A DNA stretch of 28,546 nucleotides from Methanosarcinales archaeon ex4572_44 (GCA_002254825.2 NJEL02000027.1:1-28546), one strand, 5' to 3'; positions 1 through 8,081 are shown, counted from the first letter of the stretch. Notes: generated by a model not told the origin, from the letters alone. Numbers and translations are program-made.

Positions 1-257
1 TCTTCATAATCGATCCAGAAGGGATACTGAGGGCTATGATCTACTATCCGCTGACAAACGGGCGGAACATGGATGAGATACTGCGGCTCCTTGATGCGAT
101 GCAGACGTCTGATGAGAATAAAGTTGCAACACCTGCAAACTGGAGACCAGGGGACGCGGTCGTTGTTCCACCACCAAGCACACAGGAGATGGCAGAAGAG
201 CGGATGACGGAAGGGTACGAGTGCGTGGACTGGTATCTCTGTAAGAAAAATTTGTAA
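1..257 (+). CDS. Peroxiredoxin (archaeal Prx6-like), C-terminal part
   Basis: The open frame runs in from the left edge (first full codon at base 3), so this is the C-terminal part of a longer gene; the ATG at 36 is internal. The residues IDPEGILRAMIYYPLTNGRN, followed by the stretch around WRPGDAVVVPPP, are characteristic of the 1-Cys/Prx6 group, which reduces H2O2 and organic peroxides. The tail ECVDWYLCKK carries two cysteines spaced C-x5-C, the arrangement in archaeal Prx enzymes where this pair joins the peroxidatic Cys in disulfide exchange. The peroxidatic Cys itself lies outside the window. A glutaredoxin-like gene starts 11 bases after the stop and a thioredoxin reductase remnant follows, so the original locus was probably a peroxide-reduction operon with its own electron donors. 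Confidence 0.85.
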   Translation, partial: FIIDPEGILRAMIYYPLTNGRNMDEILRLLDAMQTSDENKVATPANWRPGDAVVVPPPSTQEMAEERMTEGYECVDWYLCKKNL

Positions 258-268
258 GGTGACTACGG

Positions 269-649
269 GTGGTGGATATTAAGCTCTACTCCACCCCGTC
301 CTGCCCTTTCTGTGCGATGGCAAGGAATTTCTTTAAAGGAGCAGATGTGGAGTTTGAGGATGTTGACGTGTCAAAAGATCAGGATGCAGCAATGGAGATG
401 GTGAAAAAGAGCGGTAAGATGCTGCTTCCACAGATTGAGATAGGGGATACGATAATTGTCGGATTTGATGAGAAAGCGATAAAGCAGGAGTTGGGCATTG
501 ATGTATCATCTTCTCATAATCGGGGCAGGACCAGCAGGGCATACAGCAGCAATCTATTCAAAAATAATGCAAAAGAGTTTGTGTTTCTGGTTAGAGTTTT
601 AATTGTGGTTTTTTCTATTTTTTCAAGACGTGGACTGCGGTGGATTTGA
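269..649 (+). CDS. Glutaredoxin-like redox protein with aberrant C-terminal extension
   Basis: A thioredoxin-fold protein with the redox motif CPFC near residue 12, the cis-Pro segment LLPQIEIGD and a GFDEKAIKQELGI ending, as in small archaeal glutaredoxins of about 80 residues. The start is GTG at 269, with AAGGTGA upstream as ribosome binding site. The frame runs about 45 residues past the normal end; that tail resembles no redox fold and overlaps wtpC tail to tail by 35 bases. It reads the trxB remnant in another frame. Loss of one T in an ancestral ATTTGATG near 498-502 would have destroyed a TGA stop overlapping the trxB ATG, which explains the extension; this is inference. The likely partner was the thioredoxin reductase whose stump follows. 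Confidence 0.8.
   Translation: MVDIKLYSTPSCPFCAMARNFFKGADVEFEDVDVSKDQDAAMEMVKKSGKMLLPQIEIGDTIIVGFDEKAIKQELGIDVSSSHNRGRTSRAYSSNLFKNNAKEFVFLVRVLIVVFSIFSRRGLRWI
501..602 (+). pseudogene. trxB: Thioredoxin reductase N-terminal stump
   Basis: From ATG 501 a 34-codon frame encodes MYHLLIIGAGPAGHTAAIYS, then unrelated residues to a TAA at 600. The first 20 residues are the N-terminus of thioredoxin reductase: beta strand, FAD-binding GxGxxG (GAGPAG) and the following AAIY helix. Everything after about codon 21 is missing: the second half of the FAD domain, the NADPH domain and the redox CxxC. The break falls just before the 3' end of the oppositely oriented wtpC gene. Position directly behind a glutaredoxin-like gene is typical for trxB. 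It cannot encode a working enzyme. Confidence 0.75.
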
Positions 650-1670
650 ATGAGGCGTGTACGTGTTTGCCAGTCTCTAATTCAAGTTCTTCTGCTGATT
701 GTTTTGTTGTGAATGCAACAAGTTCTCCGTTTATCTCTATTCTGACTATTGCTCCGAGGTTTACGATCTTTGTGATCACGCCTTCTATGTTGTTTCTCGC
801 GCTTGTTCGCTGTGGTTCTCTTGATATGATCACGTCTTCTGGTCTTATGAATACATTGACCTCGCAGCCTGTTTCTAAGTCGGATAGGGTGGAGATCTCG
901 GCGCTTCCGATGTTTATCTTTATGAGTCCGTCTGTCTTCTCGGTTATAAAACCTTCGAGTATGTTCTCTGTTCCGACGAAGTCTGCGATTATCCTGTTTT
1001 TTGGCATGTTGAATATTTCGCGAACGGTGCCTACTTGTGCGATTCTTCCGTTCATCATGACTCCTATCCTATCTGCCATTATCATCGCTTCGGTTTGGTC
1101 GTGTGTTACGTGAACTATCGTGACCCCTGATTCTTTGTGGATTTTTTTGAGTTCGTCTTGCATTCCAGATTTTGTTCTTGCGTCAAGAGCACTCATAGGT
1201 TCATCGAGTAGCAGCAGGTCTGGCTTTAAGACGAGAGCTCTTGCTGTTGCCGTCTTCTGCCGCTCCCCGCCTGAAAGTGTATCCGGGTATCGATTCCTGA
1301 GGTGTGTGATCCCTAATAAGTCCATCATTCTGGATGATTCTCTCTCGATTTCATCTTTTGGAAGTTTTTTAATTCTTAGTCCAAATTCTATGTTTTCTCT
1401 CACTGTAATATGTGGAAATAGTGCGTAGTCCTGATATACGAACCCAACCCCACGCTCTTCAGGTGTAACATTTGTCACATTTACTCCATCTATCCAGATC
1501 TCGCCCGCATCTGGAAGATAAAAGCCTGCTATGAGCTCAAGAAGAAGCGTCTTTCCAGACCCGGTTGGACCAAGGATGACGAAGTACTCGCCCCGACCAA
1601 TCGTGAGGTTTATATCCTTTATGTTGAACTCTTTCCAGCTTCTCTCAAGGTCTTTGATACCTATCATCAT
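615..1670 (-). CDS. wtpC: Tungstate/molybdate ABC transporter ATP-binding protein
   Basis: The ATPase subunit of an ABC importer for tungstate or molybdate. From Met at 1670 it is 351 residues, the usual length for WtpC/ModC. Visible are Walker A GPTGSGKT (34-41), Q-loop YQDYALFP (79-86), signature LSGGE (132-136), Walker B LLLLDEP (152-158) and the H-loop His190. The last 120 or so residues form a TOBE-type domain (IRPEDVIIS), where oxyanion can bind for regulation. The frame can open upstream at GTG 1682, but those codons are the ribosome binding site GGAGG; the ATG at 1670 overlaps the permease stop as ATGA. The gene itself is intact although the adjacent permease is broken. Its 3' end overlaps the extended glutaredoxin frame. 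Tungstate would supply tungstopterin enzymes; which oxyanion is preferred cannot be told from sequence. Confidence 0.88.
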   Translation of the reverse strand: MMIGIKDLERSWKEFNIKDINLTIGRGEYFVILGPTGSGKTLLLELIAGFYLPDAGEIWIDGVNVTNVTPEERGVGFVYQDYALFPHITVRENIEFGLRIKKLPKDEIERESSRMMDLLGITHLRNRYPDTLSGGERQKTATARALVLKPDLLLLDEPMSALDARTKSGMQDELKKIHKESGVTIVHVTHDQTEAMIMADRIGVMMNGRIAQVGTVREIFNMPKNRIIADFVGTENILEGFITEKTDGLIKINIGSAEISTLSDLETGCEVNVFIRPEDVIISREPQRTSARNNIEGVITKIVNLGAIVRIEINGELVAFTTKQSAEELELETGKHVHASFKSTAVHVLKK

Positions 1671-2384
1671 TTTTTCCTCCACTTGAATGACCTGAGGAGG
1701 ATGAAGATTGCAAGGCAGACCAGGACAAAGAGAATCGCCACAGGCCTTGAGCTTTGCAAGCCAAAGGATGTGAACCGCTCGTATATCAAGATAGGAGCAG
1801 ATTTAGGGAAGTATGCGACGATAAGAACTGCTGAGAACTCGCTTATGCCCCGCGCCCATGCAAGGATGCAGCCGTTGTAAATTGAAGGGAATGCGAGCGG
1901 AAATGAAACCTTCTGGAATGTCTGCCACTGGGACGCCCCCAGCGAGCGTGATACATTCTCCAAACGCTCATCCACAGTTCTAAATCCCTCTCTTGCAGTA
2001 TTAACCAGATATGGTAAGCCAACAAAGAGCATCGCAAGCACAATTCCAAAGAATGCATCGATCAAAGATATCTATAATACCCTCTATTACAGTCTTAAAA
2101 ATGAAATCCTTTCGCGCAAGGATATACGCTAAAGGAACTCCAAAGATGAACGCGATGAGCGTAGATAACGTTGTAGCAGCGATACTGAGCCACATTGCAG
2201 TTAGAACCACAGGATCTTTTGCAGCATTGAATAAGGCTGACAGATCATTTATCTGTCGATAAAACATATCGCCCAATGTAATAAATACAAAAAATACAAG
2301 GAAAAAACCTAAAAAAAGGAAAAAGATGAAAATTTTATCTTTTTTTATTTTTTCCATTACATTCTCAATGGATTTCAGAGACAT
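1667..2384 (-). pseudogene. wtpB: Tungstate/molybdate ABC permease, frameshifted with internal deletion
   Basis: Two overlapping frames together make one ModB/WtpB-type permease. The upstream frame (ATG 2384) gives an N-terminal membrane helix, the AMWLSIAATTLSTLIAFIFG helix and LAYILARKDF, ending correctly at EGIIDI. The downstream frame resumes at IDAFFGIVLAMLFVGLPYLV and includes the EAA loop that contacts the ATPase (ENVSRSLGASQWQTF) and the last helices. Near 2066-2078 the frame shifts, and the family's segment between these points (the conserved PHTVAG-like helix and following loop, roughly 35-40 residues) is absent. This is therefore a deletion, not a one-base error. No full-length product is expected. 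It lies between the binding protein and wtpC, overlapping wtpC by 4 bases. Confidence 0.75.
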
Positions 2385-2394
2385 CTGGCGTCCG

Positions 2395-4683
2395 TTATGT
2401 ACAATAATATAATGCTTCGCCATACTCATTGGTTCCAAATTCTGCGATTAGTGTCTGTCCTTCAGCGGATGAGAGATGTTCGATGAAATCTGCTGCCAGT
2501 TCATAGTTCACATTCGGGCATTTTTCAGGATTCACTGCGATTGCATGGTAGTGATTGACGAATATGGGATCGCCTTCAACCAGTACGGTCAGAGTTACAT
2601 CATCTTTGAGTGTTATGTACGTGCTTCTGTCTGTCATGAAGTGCCCCTGCTCGTCATTCGCTATTTCGAGTGTTTCCGCCATGAAGGTATTGGTTGTCTG
2701 ATACCAGTCTCCCTCTGGCGTTATTCCTGCTGTTTCCCAGATTGACATCTCTTTTTTGTGCGTTCCAGAGTTGTCTCCTCTTGAAAAGAAGAGAGATTCT
2801 GATTCTGCAATCTTTTCATACGCTTCTGTGGCATTTGTCATTCCTTTTATCCCGGCTGGATCATCTTCTGGACCTACAATTACAAAATCATTATACATCA
2901 CACAGGTTCGATTTAGTCCGTAACCATCTGCGATAAACTCTTCTTCTGCTGCTGGAGCATGCACCATCACAAGGTCAACGGGCTCAGCTATTGCATCGAT
3001 TAATCCTAACTCGTAGGGACTTCCAGTTGCCAGTTTTAACGTCTCTTTAATGGCGTCTGGATAATATAATGGCTCACCGAATTCTTCTTTTCCAAACTCT
3101 GCAATTATTGTCTGTCCTTCTGAAGATATAACATACTCGACAAATTTGTTTGCAAGACCATAAGTGACATGCGAATACTTTTCTGGGTTTACTATCGTTG
3201 CTTCATAGCTATTTGGATATCCTACAACTATAGCATCTAAACTGCTTAATTCATCCTTCATCACCGTGCATGTGCTGGAATCAGCCATGTGATATGCACC
3301 CCTCTCATTTGCTATTCTCAGGGAAGCCATCATAAAATCATTGCTTACCAGATACCAATCTTCGATTGTGGGATCTATATCAATTTCATTCCAGATGGCT
3401 TTCTCTCTCTTATGCATTCCACCTTCATCCCCCCTTGAAAGGTACAGTGAATCTGTGTTTGCAATCAGTCTGTGTGCTTCTGTAAGATCGGAGATGTCTC
3501 TTATGCCAGCAGGATCATCTTTTGGGCCCATGATGACGAAATAGTTATGCATAACAGCCTGTCTATTTACACCATATCCTTCCTCTATGTATGTATCAAG
3601 AGCCTCTTTGGCATGACCCAATGTGACGTCAACTTTACCCTGTTTACCCAGCTCCAATCCTTGACCGGTTGATGCTTTTGTCACTTCTACGACACAATTA
3701 TACTTCGCCTCAAAGGGCTCAGCCAGTGCATCGATCAGTCCTAACTCGTACGGGCTTCCAGTCGCCAGTTTTAAGATCTTCTTCAGAGATGAATCTAATT
3801 CTGGTGCGTTCTTTGGGACTGTTATGCCGTATACAATCGGTTTTCCAGTCTTTGTCTTCTCGTCAACGGTTTGTAACTGAATTTTTTTGTAGAAATCAGC
3901 TTGTTCCACTTTGCTCAGGTCTATCTCTTCTGGAAGGTCCACAAAATGTAGATTGTGCTGGACTGCAACGCTTCTGTATATGAAGAAATAGTCGAGTGCT
4001 CCGATCTCAACGAGTGCTGTGAGGTCGGTTTCCTTCGGTTTTATTGTGACTTTATCGGTGTTTGGTGCTAGATCATCTGGTGTTTTTATTAAATATCTGT
4101 CATTATCCTCGGTTATCGTAATTGCGGTGTTTTTCAGGATAAGTTCATCAAACAGGCCATCTTCTTCATAAGACAGTTCTGCAAGCTTACATACCATCAC
4201 CGCTCTGTATCCGCACGGATCGAGATTTGGATTTGAGAAGCCGAAGGTTACGCCGTCTCTTTGAATAATTTCATACCAATTCTCTTGTGTGATTTCATCC
4301 ACATACTTACTCTTTTCAGAATTGTATGCAAGCACCATGTCATTTGTTGCAAATCTGACAGTCCAATCTGCATAATCTGGATACATCATACTTGGAATCA
4401 GTGAGTAATCCGCGGATGCAACAACGTCGCCCTCTTTTCCAACGTCAGTCACCTGTCGTATCGCTGCCACGCTGCCATACGTTTCTCTCTGTACATCTAC
4501 ATTTGGGTGGAGAGCTTCAAATTGACGTTCCACTTCTTCGAAAGGTACTGCAAGGCTTCCTGCATGAAATATCTTCAGTTCAGTCTCTGTCTGTGCTGTC
4601 GGTTCTGCTGGTTCCTGAACACATCCTGCTGCCGTGAGCATGACCGCCAGGATAAAAAATATTTTTATATTTCTATTTTTCAT
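2395..4683 (-). CDS. Fused WtpA-TupA-TupA' oxyanion-binding lipoprotein
   Basis: A 762-residue secreted binding protein built from three pieces. Residues 1-21 are a lipoprotein signal peptide with lipobox LTAAGC (Cys21). Residues 35 to about 296 are a WtpA/ModA-type tungstate/molybdate-binding domain (ELKIFHAGSLAVPFEEVE) lacking the usual last 40 or so residues. About 302-545 is a TupA-type tungstate-binding domain (LKLATGSPYELGLIDA, TGQGLELGK, GPKDDPAGI, SRGD). About 548-762 is a second TupA domain that restarts with the same motif but jumps from AEP (568) to VDLVMVHAP, missing about 28 residues present in the first copy. The repeated start is visible in DNA: 2981-3039 and 3716-3774 match at 52 of 59 positions. 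Normally these are separate proteins of separate transporters. The neighbouring permease is broken, so function is doubtful; capture of oxyanion is still possible. Confidence 0.82.
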   Translation of the reverse strand: MKNRNIKIFFILAVMLTAAGCVQEPAEPTAQTETELKIFHAGSLAVPFEEVERQFEALHPNVDVQRETYGSVAAIRQVTDVGKEGDVVASADYSLIPSMMYPDYADWTVRFATNDMVLAYNSEKSKYVDEITQENWYEIIQRDGVTFGFSNPNLDPCGYRAVMVCKLAELSYEEDGLFDELILKNTAITITEDNDRYLIKTPDDLAPNTDKVTIKPKETDLTALVEIGALDYFFIYRSVAVQHNLHFVDLPEEIDLSKVEQADFYKKIQLQTVDEKTKTGKPIVYGITVPKNAPELDSSLKKILKLATGSPYELGLIDALAEPFEAKYNCVVEVTKASTGQGLELGKQGKVDVTLGHAKEALDTYIEEGYGVNRQAVMHNYFVIMGPKDDPAGIRDISDLTEAHRLIANTDSLYLSRGDEGGMHKREKAIWNEIDIDPTIEDWYLVSNDFMMASLRIANERGAYHMADSSTCTVMKDELSSLDAIVVGYPNSYEATIVNPEKYSHVTYGLANKFVEYVISSEGQTIIAEFGKEEFGEPLYYPDAIKETLKLATGSPYELGLIDAIAEPVDLVMVHAPAAEEEFIADGYGLNRTCVMYNDFVIVGPEDDPAGIKGMTNATEAYEKIAESESLFFSRGDNSGTHKKEMSIWETAGITPEGDWYQTTNTFMAETLEIANDEQGHFMTDRSTYITLKDDVTLTVLVEGDPIFVNHYHAIAVNPEKCPNVNYELAADFIEHLSSAEGQTLIAEFGTNEYGEALYYCT
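2979..3786 (-). repeat. Duplicated TupA-domain segment with 59-base direct repeat
   Basis: Within the fused binding protein, the two TupA modules begin with near-identical coding stretches at 3716-3774 and 2981-3039 (52 of 59 bases equal, same orientation). The modules also align through DDPAGI, SRGD and SxEGQTxIAEFG, but clearly diverge, so the duplication is not recent. The second module lacks the segment immediately after the repeat. Confidence 0.75.
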
Positions 4684-4713
4684 CTCTTTTCTACTCCAGG
4701 TTTGCCAACCATG

Positions 4714-4727
4714 CTTTATGTATAAAG
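4714..4727 (-). promoter_or_regulatory. Likely TATA box of the W/Mo operon
   Basis: On the minus strand CTTTATACATAAAG lies 30-45 bases upstream of the binding-protein ATG (4683), suiting an archaeal TATA box with transcription starting near 4695. The element is palindromic (CTTTAT / ATAAAG with a 2-base gap), so it could also bind a dimeric regulator. Confidence 0.45.
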
Positions 4728-5042
4728 AAACATAATGTAATCATTGATAAACTTTACGAAAAAAGCGAGTGAAATGTTGTCCTCCCTATTCACAAACCAA
4801 AAATAGAGACCTTTGCAAAACCTAGATCTTTAAACCTTCATAATACTATATATTAATAAATATTATTTAAATTTTATCCGATCTAAAATTGTTTTTTATT
4901 TCTGGATAACGTTTGAACAGTTTTCGTGGTAATACTCTTAATTATTAGCGTTACGCCGCCACCCGTGTCCAATTATACATGACCAATTCCCAAACGCTGA
5001 TCTCTCCACATCCTATTGATCTACCATGGTTTGTGGACGGTA

Positions 5043-5059
5043 AGGATTATTATTATCCT
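5043..5059 (+). promoter_or_regulatory. Likely TATA box of pelota
   Basis: The TTATTATTAT core lies about 27 bases before GTG 5077, the spacing expected if transcription starts at or next to the start codon (leaderless mRNA). The element is flanked by inverted AGGAT/ATCCT arms. Confidence 0.4.
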
Positions 5060-5076
5060 GGGTGTACCTTGATGGT

Positions 5077-6132
5077 GTGAAGCTCATCAAACGCCATTTG
5101 AAAGGTCTTGTCGGAGAGATTGGGGTTGTGCCAGAGTCACTGGACGACTTGTGGCATTTGAAGTATATAATTGAAGGGGAGGATCTCGTTTTCTCTGTCA
5201 CGAAGCGACGGATTGAGGGCGCTAGTGATAAGTTGCGCCCTGAAAAGATGGAGAAGAGGACGATGCGACTTGGAGTGTTAGTCGAGAGTGTGGAGTTTCA
5301 CCGATTCTCTAACCGATTACGTATACACGGTATCATTGAATCTGGAGTGGATGCAGGCTCTTACCACACCTTGAACATAGAGAGTGGAACACAGCTTTCG
5401 ATTGTTAAGACGTGGCGCAGGGATCAGGTTGAACGAGTCAATGAAGCTGTTAAGGAATCGAAGCGCCCACGTGTAATAATACTCACGATTGAAGAGGGTG
5501 AGGCGGCGATCGGTATTGTGCGCCAGTTCACAGTGGAAGAGTTTTCAGCTGTTAAAGGTTCGCTTGGCAAGGGCGAGGGGAACTACAGGGGCGAGTTCTT
5601 CGAAGAGGTTGTGAAACGATTAGCAGGTGTCGGAGAAGAAGCCGATGCCATTGTGATTGCAGGACCTGGTTTTACAAAGGAAGACTTCTTCAAAGTGCTT
5701 AAGAATCGCATGCCAGAAATCGCTGAGAAAAGTGTCATAGAGGATACTGCGTCGATCGGTATTCAGGGCTTTCAAGAAGTTCTTCGTCGTGGCGCTGTTG
5801 ATCGGATTACAGAATCCACTCGGCTTACAAGGGAGACGCGACTGATGGAAGAGTTGCTCACCGAGATCTCGAAGGACGGTCTTGCAGCGTACGGGTGGGA
5901 TGAAGTGCGCTTCGCACTTGATATCGGCGCTATCAAGACACTGCTCATAGCGGATGAATACCTGCGCGTTCAGAGGGAAGAGAAGAGCGGCGAAGAGATC
6001 GATCGCTTCCTTCGGAGGGTTGAAGAACATCGTGGCAGGATCACAATCTTCAGCACAGAGTTCGAACCAGGCAAAAGGCTTGAAGGACTCGGTGGCGTGG
6101 CAGCACTGCTCAGATTCAAAATAGAAGGATGA
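5077..6132 (+). CDS. pelA: mRNA surveillance protein pelota
   Basis: Archaeal Pelota (Dom34), the eRF1 paralogue that with aEF1A/ABCE1 rescues stalled ribosomes. The family pattern is complete: N-terminal Sm-like domain with LVGEIGVVPESLDDLWHLKY and SVTKRRI, central domain with AIVIAGPGFTKEDFF, and C-terminal domain with ALDIGAIKTLLIADEYLR and LGGVAALLRF. It is full length (351 residues from 5077). The frame can open at GTG 5062, but MKLIKRHLKG from GTG 5077 matches the usual N-terminus. There is no strong ribosome binding site, and the TATA-like element 27 bases upstream suggests a leaderless transcript. The gene is transcribed away from the wtp operon and is one of the few genes in the first 7 kb with no sign of damage. 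Confidence 0.92.
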   Translation: MKLIKRHLKGLVGEIGVVPESLDDLWHLKYIIEGEDLVFSVTKRRIEGASDKLRPEKMEKRTMRLGVLVESVEFHRFSNRLRIHGIIESGVDAGSYHTLNIESGTQLSIVKTWRRDQVERVNEAVKESKRPRVIILTIEEGEAAIGIVRQFTVEEFSAVKGSLGKGEGNYRGEFFEEVVKRLAGVGEEADAIVIAGPGFTKEDFFKVLKNRMPEIAEKSVIEDTASIGIQGFQEVLRRGAVDRITESTRLTRETRLMEELLTEISKDGLAAYGWDEVRFALDIGAIKTLLIADEYLRVQREEKSGEEIDRFLRRVEEHRGRITIFSTEFEPGKRLEGLGGVAALLRFKIEG

Positions 6133-6135
6133 AGT

Positions 6136-6170
6136 AATTGATAACACGAAAGTATGTGTTATATGCAATT
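6136..6170 (+). terminator. Hairpin behind pelota, possible terminator
   Basis: ATAACAC (6141-6147) and GTGTTAT (6156-6162) form a perfect 7-bp stem with an 8-base loop, extended by AATTG (6136-6140) and CAATT (6166-6170) across a 3-base bulge. It starts 4 bases after the pelota stop. TTTTTATC follows at 6182. Archaeal termination usually depends on T-runs, so an mRNA 3'-end stabiliser is also possible. Confidence 0.4.
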
Positions 6171-6218
6171 GGCTGCCTAATATTTTTATCATCATTTCAA
6201 TACGCGGAGATATAAAGA

Positions 6219-7025
6219 ATGAACAAATACAAGAAAATTAAAATCTTCGAGGGTATTACCAGAAACATATTCATATTAGGATTGGTCAGTTTATTTACTG
6301 ATTTCTCAAGCCAAATGGTCTTTCCATTGATTCCTTTGTTCTTAACCACTGTCTTGGGTGCTGGAGCTTGTGTGGTTGGTATCGTTGAAGGTGCAGCAGA
6401 AACGACAGCTTCTTTATTGAAAGTTGTGTCTGGCTATTGGTCTGATAAAATAAAAAAAAGGAAAATCTTTGTTTTCTTTGGCTATTCTCTGTCGTCTGTA
6501 ACAAAACCATTATTTGCCTTCGCTAATGTCTGGTCTTTTGTTCTTTTTGTCAGAGTAATAGAGAGAATTGGTAAAGGCTTGAGAACAGCTCCAAGGGATG
6601 CAATTGTGGCTGAATCTTGTGATGAGGGTGTTAGAGGGAAGGCTTATGGGTTTCATAGGGCTATGGATGGTATTGGTTCAGTTTTAGGAGCAATTCTTGC
6701 TTTTTTGCTTCTTCCAGTCTTGGGATATAGAAATATCTTTTTATTTGCTTTTATACCCTCAATAATTGCCGTGTTCGTTGTTTTATTCATCAAAGAGAAA
6801 AATATCCCCCTTAAAGAAGAAACAAGGGAAATAACCCTCAAGTCAAGTTTCAAAAAATTGCCTATAAATTTAAAATTGTTTATCAGCGTTTCTTCGATAT
6901 TTGCATTGGGTCATTTTGGATATGCTTTTCTCCCAGAAACAGCCTTTCTGTATGGTTTTGCACTGGCAACAATTTCAATGGTTTTATTTATATTTGTAAA
7001 GGACAAAACAAAGACTGCGAATTGA
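6219..7025 (+). CDS. MFS transporter with large internal deletion
   Basis: A major facilitator superfamily protein. The N-terminal half looks normal: LFTDFSSQMVFPLIPLFL, loop motif GYWSDKIKKRKIF (72-84), VRVIERIGKGLRTAPRDAIV and six membrane helices up to about residue 190. After the start of the second half (FALGHFGYAF, to about 237) the sequence jumps to PETAFLYGFALATISMVLF, which belongs to the last helices. About 140 residues, four to five helices, are missing compared with the usual 390-400. The jump near base 6930 keeps the frame. ATG 6219 has GGAG 9 bases upstream. Base composition is more AT-rich than that of neighbouring genes, consistent with acquisition by transfer. The substrate is unknown, and transport by a 7-8 helix remnant is unlikely. 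Confidence 0.7.
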   Translation: MNKYKKIKIFEGITRNIFILGLVSLFTDFSSQMVFPLIPLFLTTVLGAGACVVGIVEGAAETTASLLKVVSGYWSDKIKKRKIFVFFGYSLSSVTKPLFAFANVWSFVLFVRVIERIGKGLRTAPRDAIVAESCDEGVRGKAYGFHRAMDGIGSVLGAILAFLLLPVLGYRNIFLFAFIPSIIAVFVVLFIKEKNIPLKEETREITLKSSFKKLPINLKLFISVSSIFALGHFGYAFLPETAFLYGFALATISMVLFIFVKDKTKTAN

Positions 7026-7092
7026 TCTGAAAGTTGGCATAGCATAACATCCTCACTCGGTAGTGGCTGTAGAGCGATCCTTCTCGGAGGGT

Positions 7093-8079
7093 CTAGAAGG
7101 TGAGTGGTGGGTGGAGTATTCCTTTTTCTGTGATGATGGCTGTGATGTTCTCGATCGGTGTGGCGTCGAAAGCTGGGTTGTATACTGGTATGTTGTTCAG
7201 GTATCGAAGTTCGTCTGGGTCTCGTTCTTCGATCGTTATGTCTTTTTCGTGGTGGTTTCTGTCTATTGTTGAGGTTGGTGCGGCTACGTAGAATGGTATT
7301 TTGTGTTCTTTTGCGAGTACGCTGTGTGTGTAGGTTCCGATTTTGTTGAAGACTGCGTCCTCTGTGATTCGGTCTGCTCCAACTATTATTTTGTCGATTT
7401 TACCGCGTCGCATGAGGTGTCCTGCTGTGCTGTCGGTGATGAGGGTAACAGGAATTTTGTCTTCGGAGAGTTCCCATGTGGTGAGTCTGCTTCCTTGGTT
7501 TAGTGGTCTTGTTTCGCATGCGATGATTTGTATTTCTTTTCCATTGTTTATTGCTGAGCGTATTACTCCAAGTGCTGTGCCCCAGTCAACGCATGCCAAT
7601 CTTCCTGCGTTGCAGTGTGTCAGAACTGTGTCCCCTGTTTGGAGTAGTGTTGCGCCGTGTTCGCCAATTTTTTTGTTGGTTCTGATGTCCTCGTCTGCAA
7701 TTGCCTCTGCTTCTTCGAGGGCGGTCTCTAAAATCTCTTGTTTTGTTCCAGTTTTTGACGTTACGGTCTTCATCACACGGTTGATCGCCCACGCAAGGTT
7801 TATTGCAGTTGGGCGCGTGCTATTGATCTTTCTTGCTGCGGATTCTAATTCTCGTAGTAGTTCTTCTGGTGTTTCTGCTATGCTGGTCTGTGCGGCGAGT
7901 GCTATTCCGTATGCACCAGCTGCACCGATTGCGGGAGCGCCTCGCACCTTTAGCGTTATTATGGCATGGCAGAGCGATTCGATGGTGGTGCACTCAATTG
8001 TTCTGTATTCTTGGGGGAGGAGCGTCTGGTCCACCATCTGGATGGTCTTGTTTTCACTGTTCCATTCGATCGTTCGCAT
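7093..8079 (-). CDS. mtnA: Methylthioribose-1-phosphate isomerase family protein
   Basis: An aldose-1-phosphate isomerase of the MtnA/aIF2B-like family, full length at 328 residues. Motifs: RGAPAIG (46-52), THCNAGRLA with catalytic Cys156, ETRPLNQGSRLTTWEL (189-204), TDSTAG, VGADRI with catalytic Asp236, and KIGTY. The ETRPxxQGxRLTxWEL and KIGTY motifs favour MtnA over ribose-1,5-bisphosphate isomerase. In methanogens the homologue handles methylthioribose-1-P or 5-deoxyribose-1-P, recycling products of SAM chemistry. The frame extends upstream to 8175, but those residues lie inside atwA; Met at 8079 (MRTIEWNS) begins the family sequence. It starts 2 bases after the atwA stop, so the two are one operon. 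The sense strand is strongly A/C-rich. Confidence 0.88.
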   Translation of the reverse strand: MRTIEWNSENKTIQMVDQTLLPQEYRTIECTTIESLCHAIITLKVRGAPAIGAAGAYGIALAAQTSIAETPEELLRELESAARKINSTRPTAINLAWAINRVMKTVTSKTGTKQEILETALEEAEAIADEDIRTNKKIGEHGATLLQTGDTVLTHCNAGRLACVDWGTALGVIRSAINNGKEIQIIACETRPLNQGSRLTTWELSEDKIPVTLITDSTAGHLMRRGKIDKIIVGADRITEDAVFNKIGTYTHSVLAKEHKIPFYVAAPTSTIDRNHHEKDITIEERDPDELRYLNNIPVYNPAFDATPIENITAIITEKGILHPPLTF

Positions 8080-8081
8080 GT

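Larger units (their letters stand above)
4684..5076. other. Divergent intergenic region, wtp operon / pelota
   Basis: No convincing gene lies here. The stretch 4830-4915 is very AT-rich. The left part holds the wtp promoter and the right end the pelota promoter. Short frames on either strand resemble no known protein. Confidence 0.6.

Noticed and set aside
2981..3774. Direct repeats as a CRISPR or insertion-sequence footprint
   Set aside because: There are only two copies, both inside a coding frame and translating to the same protein motif; no spacers, transposase or terminal inverted repeats.
4830..4915. Very AT-rich stretch as a replication origin
   Set aside because: No repeated origin-recognition-box-like motifs and no Orc1/Cdc6 gene nearby.
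5620..6195. 191-codon minus-strand frame opposite pelota
   Set aside because: Pelota is unmistakable on the plus strand and the antisense product resembles nothing.
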